Shown: positions 7,508 through 16,817 of the stretch, piece by piece
How positions within the stretch are numbered: the stretch's first letter is position 1
Layout of the letters: the number at the start of each line of letters is the position of its first letter
Source: UBA6770 sp965660875
Lineage (GTDB): Bacteria > Bacteroidota > Bacteroidia > Flavobacteriales_G > Salibacteraceae
Assembly: GCA_965660875.1 (NCBI GenBank)
Contig: CBFIBQ010000008.1
Location: forward strand, 58,735 to 122,734
DNA length: 64,000 nt
Direction of reading: 5' to 3'
The notes under the pieces: generated by a model
Databases searched by the model: none
Told to the model about the DNA's origin: nothing
What the model saw: only the letters and a program-made list of their open reading frames with translations
Translations under genes and position numbers: made by a program

Positions 7508-9529
7508 TTATCTAATTTCCGCACCAGGCTCTAGGTCAACCTCGGGACAGATAAAACTCAAAACCCCTTCGGCATTCTCGGCCATTAGTATCATCCCCTG
7601 CGATTCAACGCCGCGAATTTTTCTTGGGGCAAGATTCAACAGCACACTCACCTTTTTACCTACAATTTTCTCTGGTTCGTAATGTTCGGCTATTCCAGAA
7701 ACAACTGTCCTTTTATCTAACCCAGTATCAACTAACAGTTTCAACAATTTATTTGCCTTTGGAACTTTTTCGGCTTCTAAAATTGTACCTATTCGGATGT
7801 CGAGCTTGGTAAAATCTTCAAAACTGGCTTCGGGCAACTGAGGTTTCAGGGCGGGTTTTGGAGCATTCATTTTCTTGTTGTTTTCGAGTTTTTGAATTTG
7901 TTTTTCTATTTCCTTGTCTTCTATTTTTTGGAAGAGTAGTTCCGGGTTGTTCAATGTTTTTTTATCTCCCAGCAAGCCATTTAACTTACCAGCTGTTTCC
8001 GGCAGAAATGGTGCTATTGTGACACTTAAATGTTCGACAATTTCAACAGCCAGCTTCATAATCGAGCTGACTTTCTCTGGGGCTGTCTTTATCAGTTTCC
8101 AAGGTTCAACATCAGCTAAGTATTTATTTCCTAACCTAGCTAACCCCATCGCAGTATTTTGGGCTTCTCTAAATTTAAACTGACGAATTAGTTCGCCTGA
8201 TTTCGCGGATAACTCATGCACCTTTTCTAAAAGAGCAACCTGTTCTTCAGAGTATTCTACTTTAGGAATCTCACCATTGTAGTATTTGTGTGTCAGAACT
8301 GCAACTCGATTCACAAAATTACCCAATATCGCAACCAACTCATTATTTACGCGAGCTTGATAATCTTTCCATGTAAACTCGCTGTCTTTAGACTCCGGAG
8401 CAATCGATGTAAGCACATAGCGCAATTCATCTTGACGGTTTGGAAAATCAACCAAGTATTCATGCAACCAGACCGCCCAATTTTTACTTGTAGAAAGCTT
8501 GTCTCCCTCAAGGTTTAAAAACTCATTGGCAGGAACATTAGTTGGAAGTATATAGTCTCCATGAGCCTTGAGGATAATAGGGAAAATGATTGCATGAAAA
8601 ACAATATTGTCTTTTCCTATAAAGTGAATGAGCTCGGTGTCTTCCCTCTTCCAATAATCTTCCCAGTTTTTCCCAATTTCTTCGGCCCATTCCTTGGTTG
8701 CTGAAATGTAACCTATTGGCGCATCTAACCATACGTAAAGCACCTTACCATCAGCGCCTTCAACCGGAACTTTTACTCCCCAGTCTAAGTCGCGAGTCAT
8801 AGCGCGTGGCTGCAGGCCTCCATCAATCCAAGATTTACACTGACCTATTACTTGATTCCGCCATAGTTTCGGATTGTGTTGTTGAACACCGTTTAACATT
8901 CCAGTTTCAATCCATTCTTTTAGCCAATTTTCATCCTTTTGCATGGGTAAATACCAATGTGAGGTTTCCTTCATTATCGGTGTATTTCCACTTATAGTCG
9001 ATTTCGGATTAATGAGGTCTTGAGGGCTTAACGTACTTCCACATTTTTCACATTGGTCGCCGTATGCTCCTTCGTTGTGACAATTTGGACATTCTCCAGT
9101 GATATACCGGTCAGCCAAAAACTGCTCATTTTCTTGGTCGTAAAACTGATTGGAGGTTTTTTTCTCAAAAACGCCTTTTTCATTTAACACCGTAAAAAAC
9201 TCTTGAGCTGTTTTGTGGTGCATGGAATTACTGGTTCTGCTGTACTTATCGAATTCAATACCAAAATCCGCAAATGCTTTTTCATTTAGGTTGTGATATT
9301 TATCTACTATTGATTGAGGAGTAGTTCCTTCTTTCTTTGCGCGCAGTGTAACTGCAGCACCGTGTTCATCAGAGCCACAAATAAAAGCAACATCCTCACC
9401 TTGTGCCTTGAGGTATCGAACATAGATATCTGCCGGCAAATAAGCACCTGCCAAATGCCCAATGTGTAAAGGACCATTTGCATAAGGTAAAGCTGCTGTT
9501 ACTAAATGTTTTTTGGTATGTTCGCTCAT
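7508..9529 (-). CDS. metG: Methionine-tRNA ligase
   Basis: Charges tRNA-Met with methionine. The 673-residue class I synthetase shows HIGH at 22-25 in PLHIGHLAGAY, a zinc knuckle of the MetG1 type (C147, C150, C160, C163) and the KMSKS loop as KLSTS at 344-348. The anticodon-binding helical domain follows, and a C-terminal EMAP/tRNA-binding domain begins near 570 (FTKLDIRIGTILEAEKVPKANKLL). The full length matches dimeric bacterial MetRS. A TAnnTTTG-type -7 box (TATTTTTG on the minus strand, 9569-9576) lies upstream, inside the short space shared with the divergent LD-carboxypeptidase gene. Confidence 0.97.
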   Translation of the reverse strand: MSEHTKKHLVTAALPYANGPLHIGHLAGAYLPADIYVRYLKAQGEDVAFICGSDEHGAAVTLRAKKEGTTPQSIVDKYHNLNEKAFADFGIEFDKYSRTSNSMHHKTAQEFFTVLNEKGVFEKKTSNQFYDQENEQFLADRYITGECPNCHNEGAYGDQCEKCGSTLSPQDLINPKSTISGNTPIMKETSHWYLPMQKDENWLKEWIETGMLNGVQQHNPKLWRNQVIGQCKSWIDGGLQPRAMTRDLDWGVKVPVEGADGKVLYVWLDAPIGYISATKEWAEEIGKNWEDYWKREDTELIHFIGKDNIVFHAIIFPIILKAHGDYILPTNVPANEFLNLEGDKLSTSKNWAVWLHEYLVDFPNRQDELRYVLTSIAPESKDSEFTWKDYQARVNNELVAILGNFVNRVAVLTHKYYNGEIPKVEYSEEQVALLEKVHELSAKSGELIRQFKFREAQNTAMGLARLGNKYLADVEPWKLIKTAPEKVSSIMKLAVEIVEHLSVTIAPFLPETAGKLNGLLGDKKTLNNPELLFQKIEDKEIEKQIQKLENNKKMNAPKPALKPQLPEASFEDFTKLDIRIGTILEAEKVPKANKLLKLLVDTGLDKRTVVSGIAEHYEPEKIVGKKVSVLLNLAPRKIRGVESQGMILMAENAEGVLSFICPEVDLEPGAEIR

Positions 9530-9587
9530 AGCTTTTACAACCGTTTGGAGAATTATTATTTATAAGTGCAAAAATAATCTGAATACT

Positions 9588-10496
9588 ATGATTAGACCTC
9601 CATATCTCAAAAAAGGAGACCGTGTATCTATTGTTAGTCCCGCAAAGAAAATCAACAAAGAGGAGCTTGAATTTGCAATTAGTTTTTTGGAGTCCAAAGG
9701 TTTGGTTGTTGAATTAGGGAAACATGCGCTAGGCGATTGGAACCGATTTTCTGGAACAGATGCTGAAAGGACTTTTGACTTTCAAGAGGCTCTTGACAAC
9801 CCAGATATTAAAGCAATTTTTTGCGCACGCGGGGGTTACGGATCTGTTCGTATCATAGATCAATTGAACTTTAGCCACTTTAAATTAAGACCAAAATGGA
9901 TAGTGGGCTACAGTGATATCACCGTGTTTCACAATACGCTCTTTGGAAATGAAAAAACTTGTTCCCTACATGGACCTATGCCATTAAATATGGTAAACAA
10001 AAAGCAGGAATTAATCTCCGCAAAAGCGCTTACAGATACCTTATTTGGAAACCAAACACCGATAAATTTTTCTAACCACCCTTTAAATAAAACAGGAAAA
10101 AGCGAAGGTAAAATGGTAGGTGGTAATTTGGCCGTGTTTTCCAGTTTAATTGGGACTAACCAAGATGTTGAAACCTCAGGTTGTATTTTATTTATTGAAG
10201 ATTTGTGTGAAGAGTTGTACAAGATCGATCGAATGATGCATCAACTAAAGAAAAGCAACAAACTGGATCAGTTAGCTGGAGTTTTGGTCGGCGGGTTTAC
10301 TGATATACTAGACGATTCCAAGTGGTTTTCTCTAGATAGTCTTGACATCATTTCAGAACACATATCTAACTTGAATATCCCCGTTGGGTTTGGTTTTCCA
10401 GCGGGACATACACCTTTAAACATGCCCATCATAATTGGTGGGCATTATGAGCTATCTGTAACTGCAGAAGATTCCAGACTAGAGTTTAAATCATAA
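9588..10496 (+). CDS. LD-carboxypeptidase (muramoyltetrapeptide carboxypeptidase, S66 family)
   Basis: Removes the terminal D-Ala from murein tetrapeptides during cell-wall recycling. The start at 9588 gives a 302-residue protein beginning MIRPPYLKKGDRVSIVSPA, the usual family start. The Ser nucleophile is S109 in GYSDIT, preceded by CARGGYGSVRI; the Glu and His of the Ser-Glu-His triad fit FIEDLCEELYKIDR and GFPAGHTPLN. No signal peptide, so cytoplasmic, like E. coli LdcA. It is divergent from metG and ends in a strong bidirectional terminator. Confidence 0.92.
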   Translation: MIRPPYLKKGDRVSIVSPAKKINKEELEFAISFLESKGLVVELGKHALGDWNRFSGTDAERTFDFQEALDNPDIKAIFCARGGYGSVRIIDQLNFSHFKLRPKWIVGYSDITVFHNTLFGNEKTCSLHGPMPLNMVNKKQELISAKALTDTLFGNQTPINFSNHPLNKTGKSEGKMVGGNLAVFSSLIGTNQDVETSGCILFIEDLCEELYKIDRMMHQLKKSNKLDQLAGVLVGGFTDILDDSKWFSLDSLDIISEHISNLNIPVGFGFPAGHTPLNMPIIIGGHYELSVTAEDSRLEFKS

Positions 10497-10497
10497 A

Positions 10498-10527
10498 AAA
10501 AGCCGACAAGAAGTTCTTATCGGCTTT
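10498..10527. terminator. Bidirectional rho-independent terminator
   Basis: Inverted repeat AAAGCCGA (10498-10506 region) / TCGGCTTT (10520-10527), with an inner AAGAA/TTCTT pairing that lengthens the stem. A-run on the left and T-rich sequence on the right let it serve both the LD-carboxypeptidase gene and the convergent FecR-like gene. Confidence 0.8.
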
Positions 10528-10546
10528 CAACAATAAATTGTGTTTT

Positions 10547-11446
10547 CTATTTCTCTTTAACGCCTGCTTGAGCTAAAAAAGCATCGTATTCAATTCTTAT
10601 CATATCAGACTCTGGCGCCAATTCTAGTGCTCTTTCGAAGTGCGCTACAGCATCTACATACAATCCATTTACTTTACAAAACTTAGCCATCAATGCGTGA
10701 TACAGCGGAGATTCTTCATCTTTCTCAGACTCTATTTCTGCCATATCTCTTGTAAATTGTTCTCTTTCCTCTTCTGAAGGCACTCTTAAAATTAGCTCTC
10801 CAGATTTCATATTCGGATTATCAACACTCTCTACAATAACTTTGTAAATAGCATCTTCTTCAAATTCAATTTTTGACAAATCTAGTGTAGCTGCTTTACC
10901 AGAAACCGTTTCTTCAATAACCGGTTCGTCAAAAAGATTTAATACTCTAACCTTACAAGCGCCCAAATCCTCTTTTGAATCCCACTGAAACGTGGTAGCA
11001 CGCTGCATGAAATAAGTACTCTCTGGGGAAAATAAACTGATTCCGTTGTCTTCTAACGAACGCTCTACCGAACCCGTAATGGACATGTTACTTGTGTTTG
11101 AAGTAGTACCTGCACTCATTTCGTTAAATACATAAGCGAGATACCTTTGAGCAAGACCCGAATTATCTGCTTTAAAATTACCAGCTACATCATTCATTGT
11201 GTAAATACCTGGTGTATTAATATTTACGGTTTTCCCATCCGCACTGCTCAATTCTACTGCACCGCCCTCACCTAGCATGATCTTTGCATTTTCTGGCAGT
11301 TTCATTCCAGGACCTAGGGGTGAATACTCTGCACCTTGCTGAACAACGTTTTCTCCTTTGGCGGATAAAACAGTAAAGCTTCCTTGTGCGAATGAAATAT
11401 AGGATAAGCTTAATCCTATTATTAGTGATAACAATTTTATTTTCAT
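10547..11446 (-). CDS. Exported FecR-like protein with C-terminal TPR segment
   Basis: A 299-residue protein with a signal peptide ending near SFAQ. Residues about 22-95 (FTVLSAKGENVVQQG...GGAVELSSADGKTVNINTPG) resemble the FecR/periplasmic ligand-sensing beta-sandwich found in signalling proteins. A beta-rich middle segment follows, and the C-terminal 60 residues form one to two TPR-like helices (YHALMAKFCKVNGLYVDAVAHFERALELAPES). It is divergent from a CHASE2 membrane protein and has a textbook Bacteroidota promoter. FecR-like and CHASE2 modules are both extracytoplasmic sensors, so a shared pathway is likely but inferred. Confidence 0.75.
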   Translation of the reverse strand: MKIKLLSLIIGLSLSYISFAQGSFTVLSAKGENVVQQGAEYSPLGPGMKLPENAKIMLGEGGAVELSSADGKTVNINTPGIYTMNDVAGNFKADNSGLAQRYLAYVFNEMSAGTTSNTSNMSITGSVERSLEDNGISLFSPESTYFMQRATTFQWDSKEDLGACKVRVLNLFDEPVIEETVSGKAATLDLSKIEFEEDAIYKVIVESVDNPNMKSGELILRVPSEEEREQFTRDMAEIESEKDEESPLYHALMAKFCKVNGLYVDAVAHFERALELAPESDMIRIEYDAFLAQAGVKEK

Positions 11447-11466
11447 GGCTTTATAATTTTACTTAA

Positions 11467-11497
11467 CAAATATACAATACCTAAATATACGAACAAA
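11467..11497 (-). promoter_or_regulatory. Bacteroidota sigma-A promoter for the FecR-like gene
   Basis: Reading the minus strand, TTTG (11494-11497) is followed by exactly 19 bases and TATATTTG (11467-11474), a full match to TTTG-N19-TAnnTTTG. Transcription should begin about 11460, leaving a leader of about a dozen bases before the start at 11446. Confidence 0.7.
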
Positions 11498-11564
11498 TTA
11501 ATATTTAGTTACCAAAAAGAATGCCACTAAAAGAGTATTTTAGTTTTCACGCAATCTTACGGTT

Positions 11565-12836
11565 ATGAAGTATTTATTTGGGCTGAACACCTTACTCTGC
11601 ACAGGATATATAGGTTTATTGGTATTTGTCTTCACTCATTTGCCTATTCAAACAGACTTGTTCGACCCTCTTGCAAAGGCATTTGAAGACTTTGAAATGT
11701 CCGATTTAGTTTTCTCACAGCCCGCAACCAATGAAAATTTGGCCTCGGACGAAGTCGAATACTTGCGCAACCCCTCTGATATTCCTCGAGACACCAATGT
11801 AGTGTTGGTTAATATCCAGTTCAGAAATCGAGCAGAAATTGGACAGATGTTGGACATTATTAATAAGTATCAACCTGCAGCGGTTGGAATAGATGCTTTT
11901 TTTAGAAAAGAGAAAGGGCCCGCTGTTGATTTTCCGCTTGCCATGGCTATGTCCCAAACCAAAAACTTGGTATTGGTAAATGAGTTGGTGGTTGAGGAGG
12001 AAGGAGTCGAATGTTTTGATTCCCTCATGTATTCCAATCCCATGTTTAATGAAACTGCTCAAAATGGTTTTGCAAACGTGTTGACCAGTTCAAAAGGTCA
12101 GGGTTTTAGAACAGTAAAAGAGTTCTATCCTTTTCAGTGTTTAAAGGACACCATGTATCCAAACTTTTCCACTAAGTTGGTAGAACTGGCCAATCCAGAA
12201 GCATATAACAGATTATTGCAACGAGATCACTTTAAAGAAACCATTAATTGGACTGGAAACTTTAGAAAATTCATGGCTTTTGATGCTCACCAAATTCTTG
12301 GAGAAATTGGTGATTTATCGGTTATGAAAGATAAAATTGTATTAATGGGGTACATTGGACCTCAACTTGGCGACAGAGACTTAGTGGATATTTTTTACAC
12401 CCCTCAAAACCCTCGAGTAGCAGGAAGAGCATACCCAGACACATACGGGGTTGTGGTGCACGCAAATATAATATCCATGATAATGGATGGTAAATACATA
12501 CACCAAACTCCAGAAATTATTGTTCGCCTCATTCAATTTATCATGGTTTATCTGAATGTTGCCCTGTTCTTATTTATCGCTGAAAAACGAAAAATGTATT
12601 ACGACTTAATAACCAAGTCCATACAATTGGTAGAAATTGCTCTGTTTATGGGGCTTATTGTTCTGTTGATGCTCAAGTTTCAAATAAAAATTAACTTGAC
12701 TATGGTTCTAGTTGGCATTGCTTTAAGTGGCGATTTAACCGAACTTTATGCGGGTAGTTTACGTCCAATGGCAAATAAATACCTCACTCGATTTGGACTG
12801 ATTAAGTCAAATACTGAAAACATTTTAGAAGACTAA
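11565..12836 (+). CDS. CHASE2-domain membrane protein without an output domain
   Basis: A 423-residue protein with an N-terminal membrane helix (about 5-25), a large extracytoplasmic CHASE2 domain (about 35-320; VVLVNIQFRNRAEIGQML, KYQPAAVGIDAFF, KDKIVLMGYIG, VVVHANIISMIMDGKY) and three C-terminal membrane helices (about 325-405) ending in a short cytoplasmic tail. CHASE2 domains normally feed a cyclase, kinase or other effector on the same chain; none is present here. It is divergent from the FecR-like gene. It may pass a signal to a separate partner. No -7 box with full match lies upstream; TAGTTTTC at 11541 is near consensus. Confidence 0.82.
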   Translation: MKYLFGLNTLLCTGYIGLLVFVFTHLPIQTDLFDPLAKAFEDFEMSDLVFSQPATNENLASDEVEYLRNPSDIPRDTNVVLVNIQFRNRAEIGQMLDIINKYQPAAVGIDAFFRKEKGPAVDFPLAMAMSQTKNLVLVNELVVEEEGVECFDSLMYSNPMFNETAQNGFANVLTSSKGQGFRTVKEFYPFQCLKDTMYPNFSTKLVELANPEAYNRLLQRDHFKETINWTGNFRKFMAFDAHQILGEIGDLSVMKDKIVLMGYIGPQLGDRDLVDIFYTPQNPRVAGRAYPDTYGVVVHANIISMIMDGKYIHQTPEIIVRLIQFIMVYLNVALFLFIAEKRKMYYDLITKSIQLVEIALFMGLIVLLMLKFQIKINLTMVLVGIALSGDLTELYAGSLRPMANKYLTRFGLIKSNTENILED

Positions 12837-12853
12837 GGTGTTATATAGTTTTG
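12823..12853 (+). promoter_or_regulatory. Candidate promoter for ispG
   Basis: TAGTTTTG (12846-12853) matches the -7 consensus TAnnTTTG; exactly 19 bases upstream is TTTT (12823-12826), one base off TTTG. It lies across the end of the CHASE2 gene and would give a leader of about 20 bases for ispG at 12882. Confidence 0.5.
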
Positions 12854-12881
12854 CTACGAATTTTAAAAACACTCCACTTTA

Positions 12882-14822
12882 ATGGAATCCACTAAGTATT
12901 GCAATTCACTAACTTCCTACAGTCGTTTTAAAACAAGAGAAGTTTCTGTTGGAAATATAAAAATCGGCGGTGACAACGCTATAGTTGTTCAGTCCATGAC
13001 CACAACTGACACAATGGATACAGAAGCAACAGTAAATCAATCCATCCGAATGATTGAGGCGGGTTGTCAGCTTGTGCGCATAACCGCTCCGAGTAAAAGA
13101 GACGCAGAAAACTTGAGGAATATTAAAGCCGAATTAGTAAAAAGAGGATACAACACGCCTCTAGTTGCAGACATTCACTTTACACCAAATGCAGCTGAAA
13201 TTGCTGCTCAAATCGTGGAAAAAGTTCGGGTAAACCCAGGCAATTATGCCGATAAAAAGAAGTTTGAACACATTGAGTACACAGAAGATGAATATTCTGC
13301 TGAAATCGAAAGGATAAGAAAGCGATTTACTCCTTTGGTTCAGTTGTGCAAAGCACATGGTACTGCAATGCGTATCGGAACTAACCATGGTTCCTTGTCG
13401 GATAGGATATTAAGCCGATATGGTGATACACCCTTGGGAATGGTGGAGTCTGCAATGGAATTCTTGAGAATCTGTGAATCTGAAGGCTTTCACAATATAG
13501 TACTGAGTATGAAGTCTTCAAACACCCAAGTAATGGTAGAGGCCTACCGCCTTCTGGTAAATCACATGATAGAAGCTGGAATGAATTATCCGCTTCACTT
13601 GGGGGTGACAGAAGCTGGTGAAGGTGAGGATGGAAGGATAAAATCAGCTGTGGGAATTGGAACCCTTTTGGAAGACGGCTTAGGTGACACCATTAGAGTA
13701 TCGCTAACCGAAGAACCTGAATTTGAAATTCCTGTGGCACAAGAACTAGCAAGTAGGTACAGCAATCGAAAAAACCACAAATCCATACCAGCAATTAATA
13801 ATTACCCAATAGCACCATTCGAGTACCACCGACGTAAAACAAATCAAGTATTAAATATTGGTTCGTCGACATCTCCAGTTGTAGTCGCGGATTTATCACT
13901 CAAAGATTCCATTAAACCGTCAACTTTGTTTGCACATGGTTACATGTATTCAGTACCCTTGGATAAATGGAACATGAAGGATCAAGCAGCAGATTACATT
14001 TTCATTCACGACAAAACAATCGATTTTGAAATCCCAGGTAACTTAGGGGTTATTCAGAAATACACTGTTTGGCTAACGAACCAAAATAAGCCAAGACACT
14101 TTCCTTTCCTCACGGTTGAAGAGTATCGATCTAATCAGCAGAAATCTCAGGATATGAATATGGTGTATGTCTGTATAGAAGACCTTGACGATACCTTTAT
14201 TAAAGAAATAAATAATGACCCTACAGTTGTGTTAATGCTTGACTCATATAACGAGCATGGTATGGCAGAACAAAGAAGAATGATTATTGAACTTATAAAT
14301 AATCAATGCAATGTACCAATAATCATTGGCCGAGCCTACAAAGATTTAACCCCCAATCAGCTGCAATTGAGAGCAGCAACAGATATGGGCGGTTTACTGA
14401 TTGATGGAATGGGCGATGGTGTTTTTGTGGCGGCCGAGAACTGCGGCACCGAGCAAATGGTTAACCAAACGGCATTTGGTATTTTACAAGCGACAAGAAC
14501 ACGGATTTCAAAGACGGAATACATTTCGTGTCCCTCTTGTGGCAGAACACTATTTGACCTGCAAGAGGTAACTGCTAAAATTCGCTCAAGGACTGAACAC
14601 TTGAAAGGTGTGAAAATAGGAATTATGGGTTGTATTGTAAACGGACCCGGCGAAATGGCTGATGCAGATTATGGATACGTAGGCACCGGCCCTGGAAAGA
14701 TTTCCTTGTATAAAGAAAAAGAAGTTGTTAAAAGAAATGTACCCGAGAGCCAAGCGGTAGACGATTTAATTTCATTGATAAAGGAGCATGGAGATTGGGT
14801 AGCTCAAGAAGTTAGTGACTAA
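12882..14822 (+). CDS. ispG: 4-hydroxy-3-methylbut-2-enyl diphosphate synthase (flavodoxin type), long Bacteroidota form
   Basis: Catalyses the penultimate step of the MEP isoprenoid pathway (MEcPP to HMBPP) with a 4Fe-4S cluster. The N-terminal TIM barrel is clear (GDNAIVVQSMTTTDTMDTEAT, VADIHFTPNAA, KVRVNPGNY). The C-terminal cluster domain carries C550 and C553 in CPSCGRTLFDLQ and C584 in GIMGCIVNGPGE. At 646 residues it is much longer than E. coli IspG (about 370) because of an inserted domain between barrel and cluster domain (about 300-520), as in plants and Bacteroidota. The downstream NAD(P)-binding gene follows after 3 bases. Confidence 0.96.
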   Translation: MESTKYCNSLTSYSRFKTREVSVGNIKIGGDNAIVVQSMTTTDTMDTEATVNQSIRMIEAGCQLVRITAPSKRDAENLRNIKAELVKRGYNTPLVADIHFTPNAAEIAAQIVEKVRVNPGNYADKKKFEHIEYTEDEYSAEIERIRKRFTPLVQLCKAHGTAMRIGTNHGSLSDRILSRYGDTPLGMVESAMEFLRICESEGFHNIVLSMKSSNTQVMVEAYRLLVNHMIEAGMNYPLHLGVTEAGEGEDGRIKSAVGIGTLLEDGLGDTIRVSLTEEPEFEIPVAQELASRYSNRKNHKSIPAINNYPIAPFEYHRRKTNQVLNIGSSTSPVVVADLSLKDSIKPSTLFAHGYMYSVPLDKWNMKDQAADYIFIHDKTIDFEIPGNLGVIQKYTVWLTNQNKPRHFPFLTVEEYRSNQQKSQDMNMVYVCIEDLDDTFIKEINNDPTVVLMLDSYNEHGMAEQRRMIIELINNQCNVPIIIGRAYKDLTPNQLQLRAATDMGGLLIDGMGDGVFVAAENCGTEQMVNQTAFGILQATRTRISKTEYISCPSCGRTLFDLQEVTAKIRSRTEHLKGVKIGIMGCIVNGPGEMADADYGYVGTGPGKISLYKEKEVVKRNVPESQAVDDLISLIKEHGDWVAQEVSD

Positions 14823-14825
14823 ATT

Positions 14826-15479
14826 ATGAATGTCTTAATTGCAGGTGCAACTGGTCTTGTTGGAAGTCAATTGATGCAAATTGCGTTGAATGACAACTCG
14901 ATTGAAACCGTCGTATCAATAGGAAGGAGAAAAACCTCCACCGAACACAAAAAACTGAATCAGCAAATAGTAAATTTTGACAACCTTGAAACCTTGGATT
15001 TAAATGGAATCGATACTGTCTTCTGTTGTTTAGGTACAACTATTAAGAAGGCAGGTAGTCAAGAAATTTTTAGAAAGGTAGATTATACTTATGTTCTGAA
15101 TCTAGCAAAATGGGCTGAAAAAAATGCTGTCGATAATTTTTTGGTAATAAGTGCGATGGGCGCAGAGAAAGGTTCCTCCGTATTTTACAGCAAAGTGAAA
15201 TATGAAATGGAGTCCAGTCTAGAACAACTTAACATACCTACTATCAACATTATTAAACCTAGCCTGCTACTTGGGGACCGAAAAGAAATCAGGCTAGGCG
15301 AATCCATTGGAGCTTTTGTAATGAAGCTGTTTAATTTTGCTTTTGTAGGCCCTTTAAAAAAGTACAAGGCCATTCCCGCCAAAACAGTAGCTAGAGCGCT
15401 TTTGAGGCTCTCAAAACGAAAGCAAGAAGGCGTTTATAGGCACACCAATGATGCGCTCTTTAAATTAGCCGAGGACTAA
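14826..15479 (+). CDS. NAD(P)-binding Rossmann protein (TIP30/YbjT-like short-chain oxidoreductase)
   Basis: A 217-residue atypical short-chain dehydrogenase. The nucleotide-binding motif GATGLVGSQL is at residues 7-16, followed by VSIGRRKT, GIDTVFCCLGTTIKKAGS and the conserved NFLVISAMGAEKGSSVFYSKVKYEMES, where the YxxxK pair fits Y116-like positions. Proteins of this HTATIP2/YbjT group are often annotated as epimerase-like oxidoreductases; the substrate is unknown. It is transcribed with ispG (3-base gap). Its stop codon TAA overlaps the stop codon TAG of the convergent T9SS gene. Confidence 0.85.
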   Translation: MNVLIAGATGLVGSQLMQIALNDNSIETVVSIGRRKTSTEHKKLNQQIVNFDNLETLDLNGIDTVFCCLGTTIKKAGSQEIFRKVDYTYVLNLAKWAEKNAVDNFLVISAMGAEKGSSVFYSKVKYEMESSLEQLNIPTINIIKPSLLLGDRKEIRLGESIGAFVMKLFNFAFVGPLKKYKAIPAKTVARALLRLSKRKQEGVYRHTNDALFKLAED

Positions 15480-16774
15480 TTTTTAACCAATCTTATTGTA
15501 CTGTATTTTTCTTGAGACTCCACTTGCAACAAGTATAAACCGAGGTTTAAGTCAGATAGATCAGTCATTTTCGAACCTTGGACACTTCGGACGACACAAC
15601 CAGAAGCATCAATTAGCTTCAATACTGCATCAATATGTGCATTCTCTACAGAAATGTAATCCACGAAAGGATTGGGAAAAACGTTGATCTTATTTTCTGG
15701 ATCAGCAGTTTGGGAAACCGCTAAAGTGCTCACCTCTTTCTTCTTAACTTCAATACAGTCAGACTTTGTAAGCTCTCGAGAACCGTAACGATTTCTTTTG
15801 GTAAGCTTAACGGAATAAAATCCAGGTTCGTCAAAACTTATTGCCATTGAAGAATCCCCTAGATTAGAACCACCCATCAGTTTATAGGTATTCGGAGTAA
15901 TCTCCCAAGTTCTGAATATACCCGTCATACTGGAAGTATCATTGACTTTAAGCATCTCATCTACAAAAGGCTCGTTGTTCGTGGGGTAAAAACCGATAAT
16001 TTCACGCTCAGACTCTTGAAAACGGGTAGAGGTTACTGTAAAGTTATTCCCGATTAGGCTTCCGCTAACTACAAGAACTGGGTTCGTAACCCCTTGGGCA
16101 AACCATTTATACTCTATTCTTCTATTCGGAAATGGAGGTAATTGTACCCCTGAAAATTTCAATGAGTCTACCTCATCAATAAAGCTTCTCACCTTAATAC
16201 AATTCGAGTAGGTCTTATTTGGTAAAATTAAATCGCCCCAACCTTCCACAGAATTGATTCGCGTGCCTTGCTGCACGAGGTTTAGTTGTCCACCTAAAGA
16301 AAAAGAAACTTTGAAGGTGGAAGTATCCATATCACCAAATGCAAGCGGAAATTGATATACTTCGTCTTTATCTTGATAATTCTGAGGGATTGGGAACCCA
16401 TTATAAGAAATACTTCTCCCAGAGGCCCTCAACGAATTATTAGAAACGTCATAAACATCGTAAATGTCCTTTATTAAGAATTGACCAAAGCCAATTGAGT
16501 CGGCTACTTTAACCCCATAATCCAAGGAAAAAAAGAAAAAATTTATACTTCTTGCGCTTTTATATTCTTCTGGCTCTTGAAATGCCAATTTCAAGGAAGA
16601 ATAATCCCAAGTTATTCCAGCCCCTTTCAATTCGTATGTTTTCGCACTAGTATTTTGAGCAATTGTATAATGAACCTTATCCCCAGCCTTGGGCATGAAA
16701 CTTCTATCAACCACTATCTGACTTTGGATAGAGCCAAAAAGAAAAACAGACAGTATTGTTATTAGCGCTTTCAT
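15476..16774 (-). CDS. Secreted protein with T9SS type A sorting domain
   Basis: A 432-residue exported protein. It has an N-terminal signal peptide (MKALITILSVFLFGSIQSQ), a beta-rich body of unknown type and a C-terminal T9SS sorting domain of about 75 residues: INVFPNPFVDYISVEN, DLNLGLYLLQVES and the terminal IRLVKN. The domain sends proteins through the type IX secretion system to the cell surface or medium. A PKD-like segment (SFDEPGFYSVKLTKRNRYGS) precedes it. The substrate or role is unknown. The stop codon overlaps that of the convergent gene by two bases. Confidence 0.88.
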   Translation of the reverse strand: MKALITILSVFLFGSIQSQIVVDRSFMPKAGDKVHYTIAQNTSAKTYELKGAGITWDYSSLKLAFQEPEEYKSARSINFFFFSLDYGVKVADSIGFGQFLIKDIYDVYDVSNNSLRASGRSISYNGFPIPQNYQDKDEVYQFPLAFGDMDTSTFKVSFSLGGQLNLVQQGTRINSVEGWGDLILPNKTYSNCIKVRSFIDEVDSLKFSGVQLPPFPNRRIEYKWFAQGVTNPVLVVSGSLIGNNFTVTSTRFQESEREIIGFYPTNNEPFVDEMLKVNDTSSMTGIFRTWEITPNTYKLMGGSNLGDSSMAISFDEPGFYSVKLTKRNRYGSRELTKSDCIEVKKKEVSTLAVSQTADPENKINVFPNPFVDYISVENAHIDAVLKLIDASGCVVRSVQGSKMTDLSDLNLGLYLLQVESQEKYSTIRLVKN

Positions 16775-16817
16775 ATTGTGTTATTTTGGGTTACAAATGT
16801 GATAAAAAATAGCTGCT

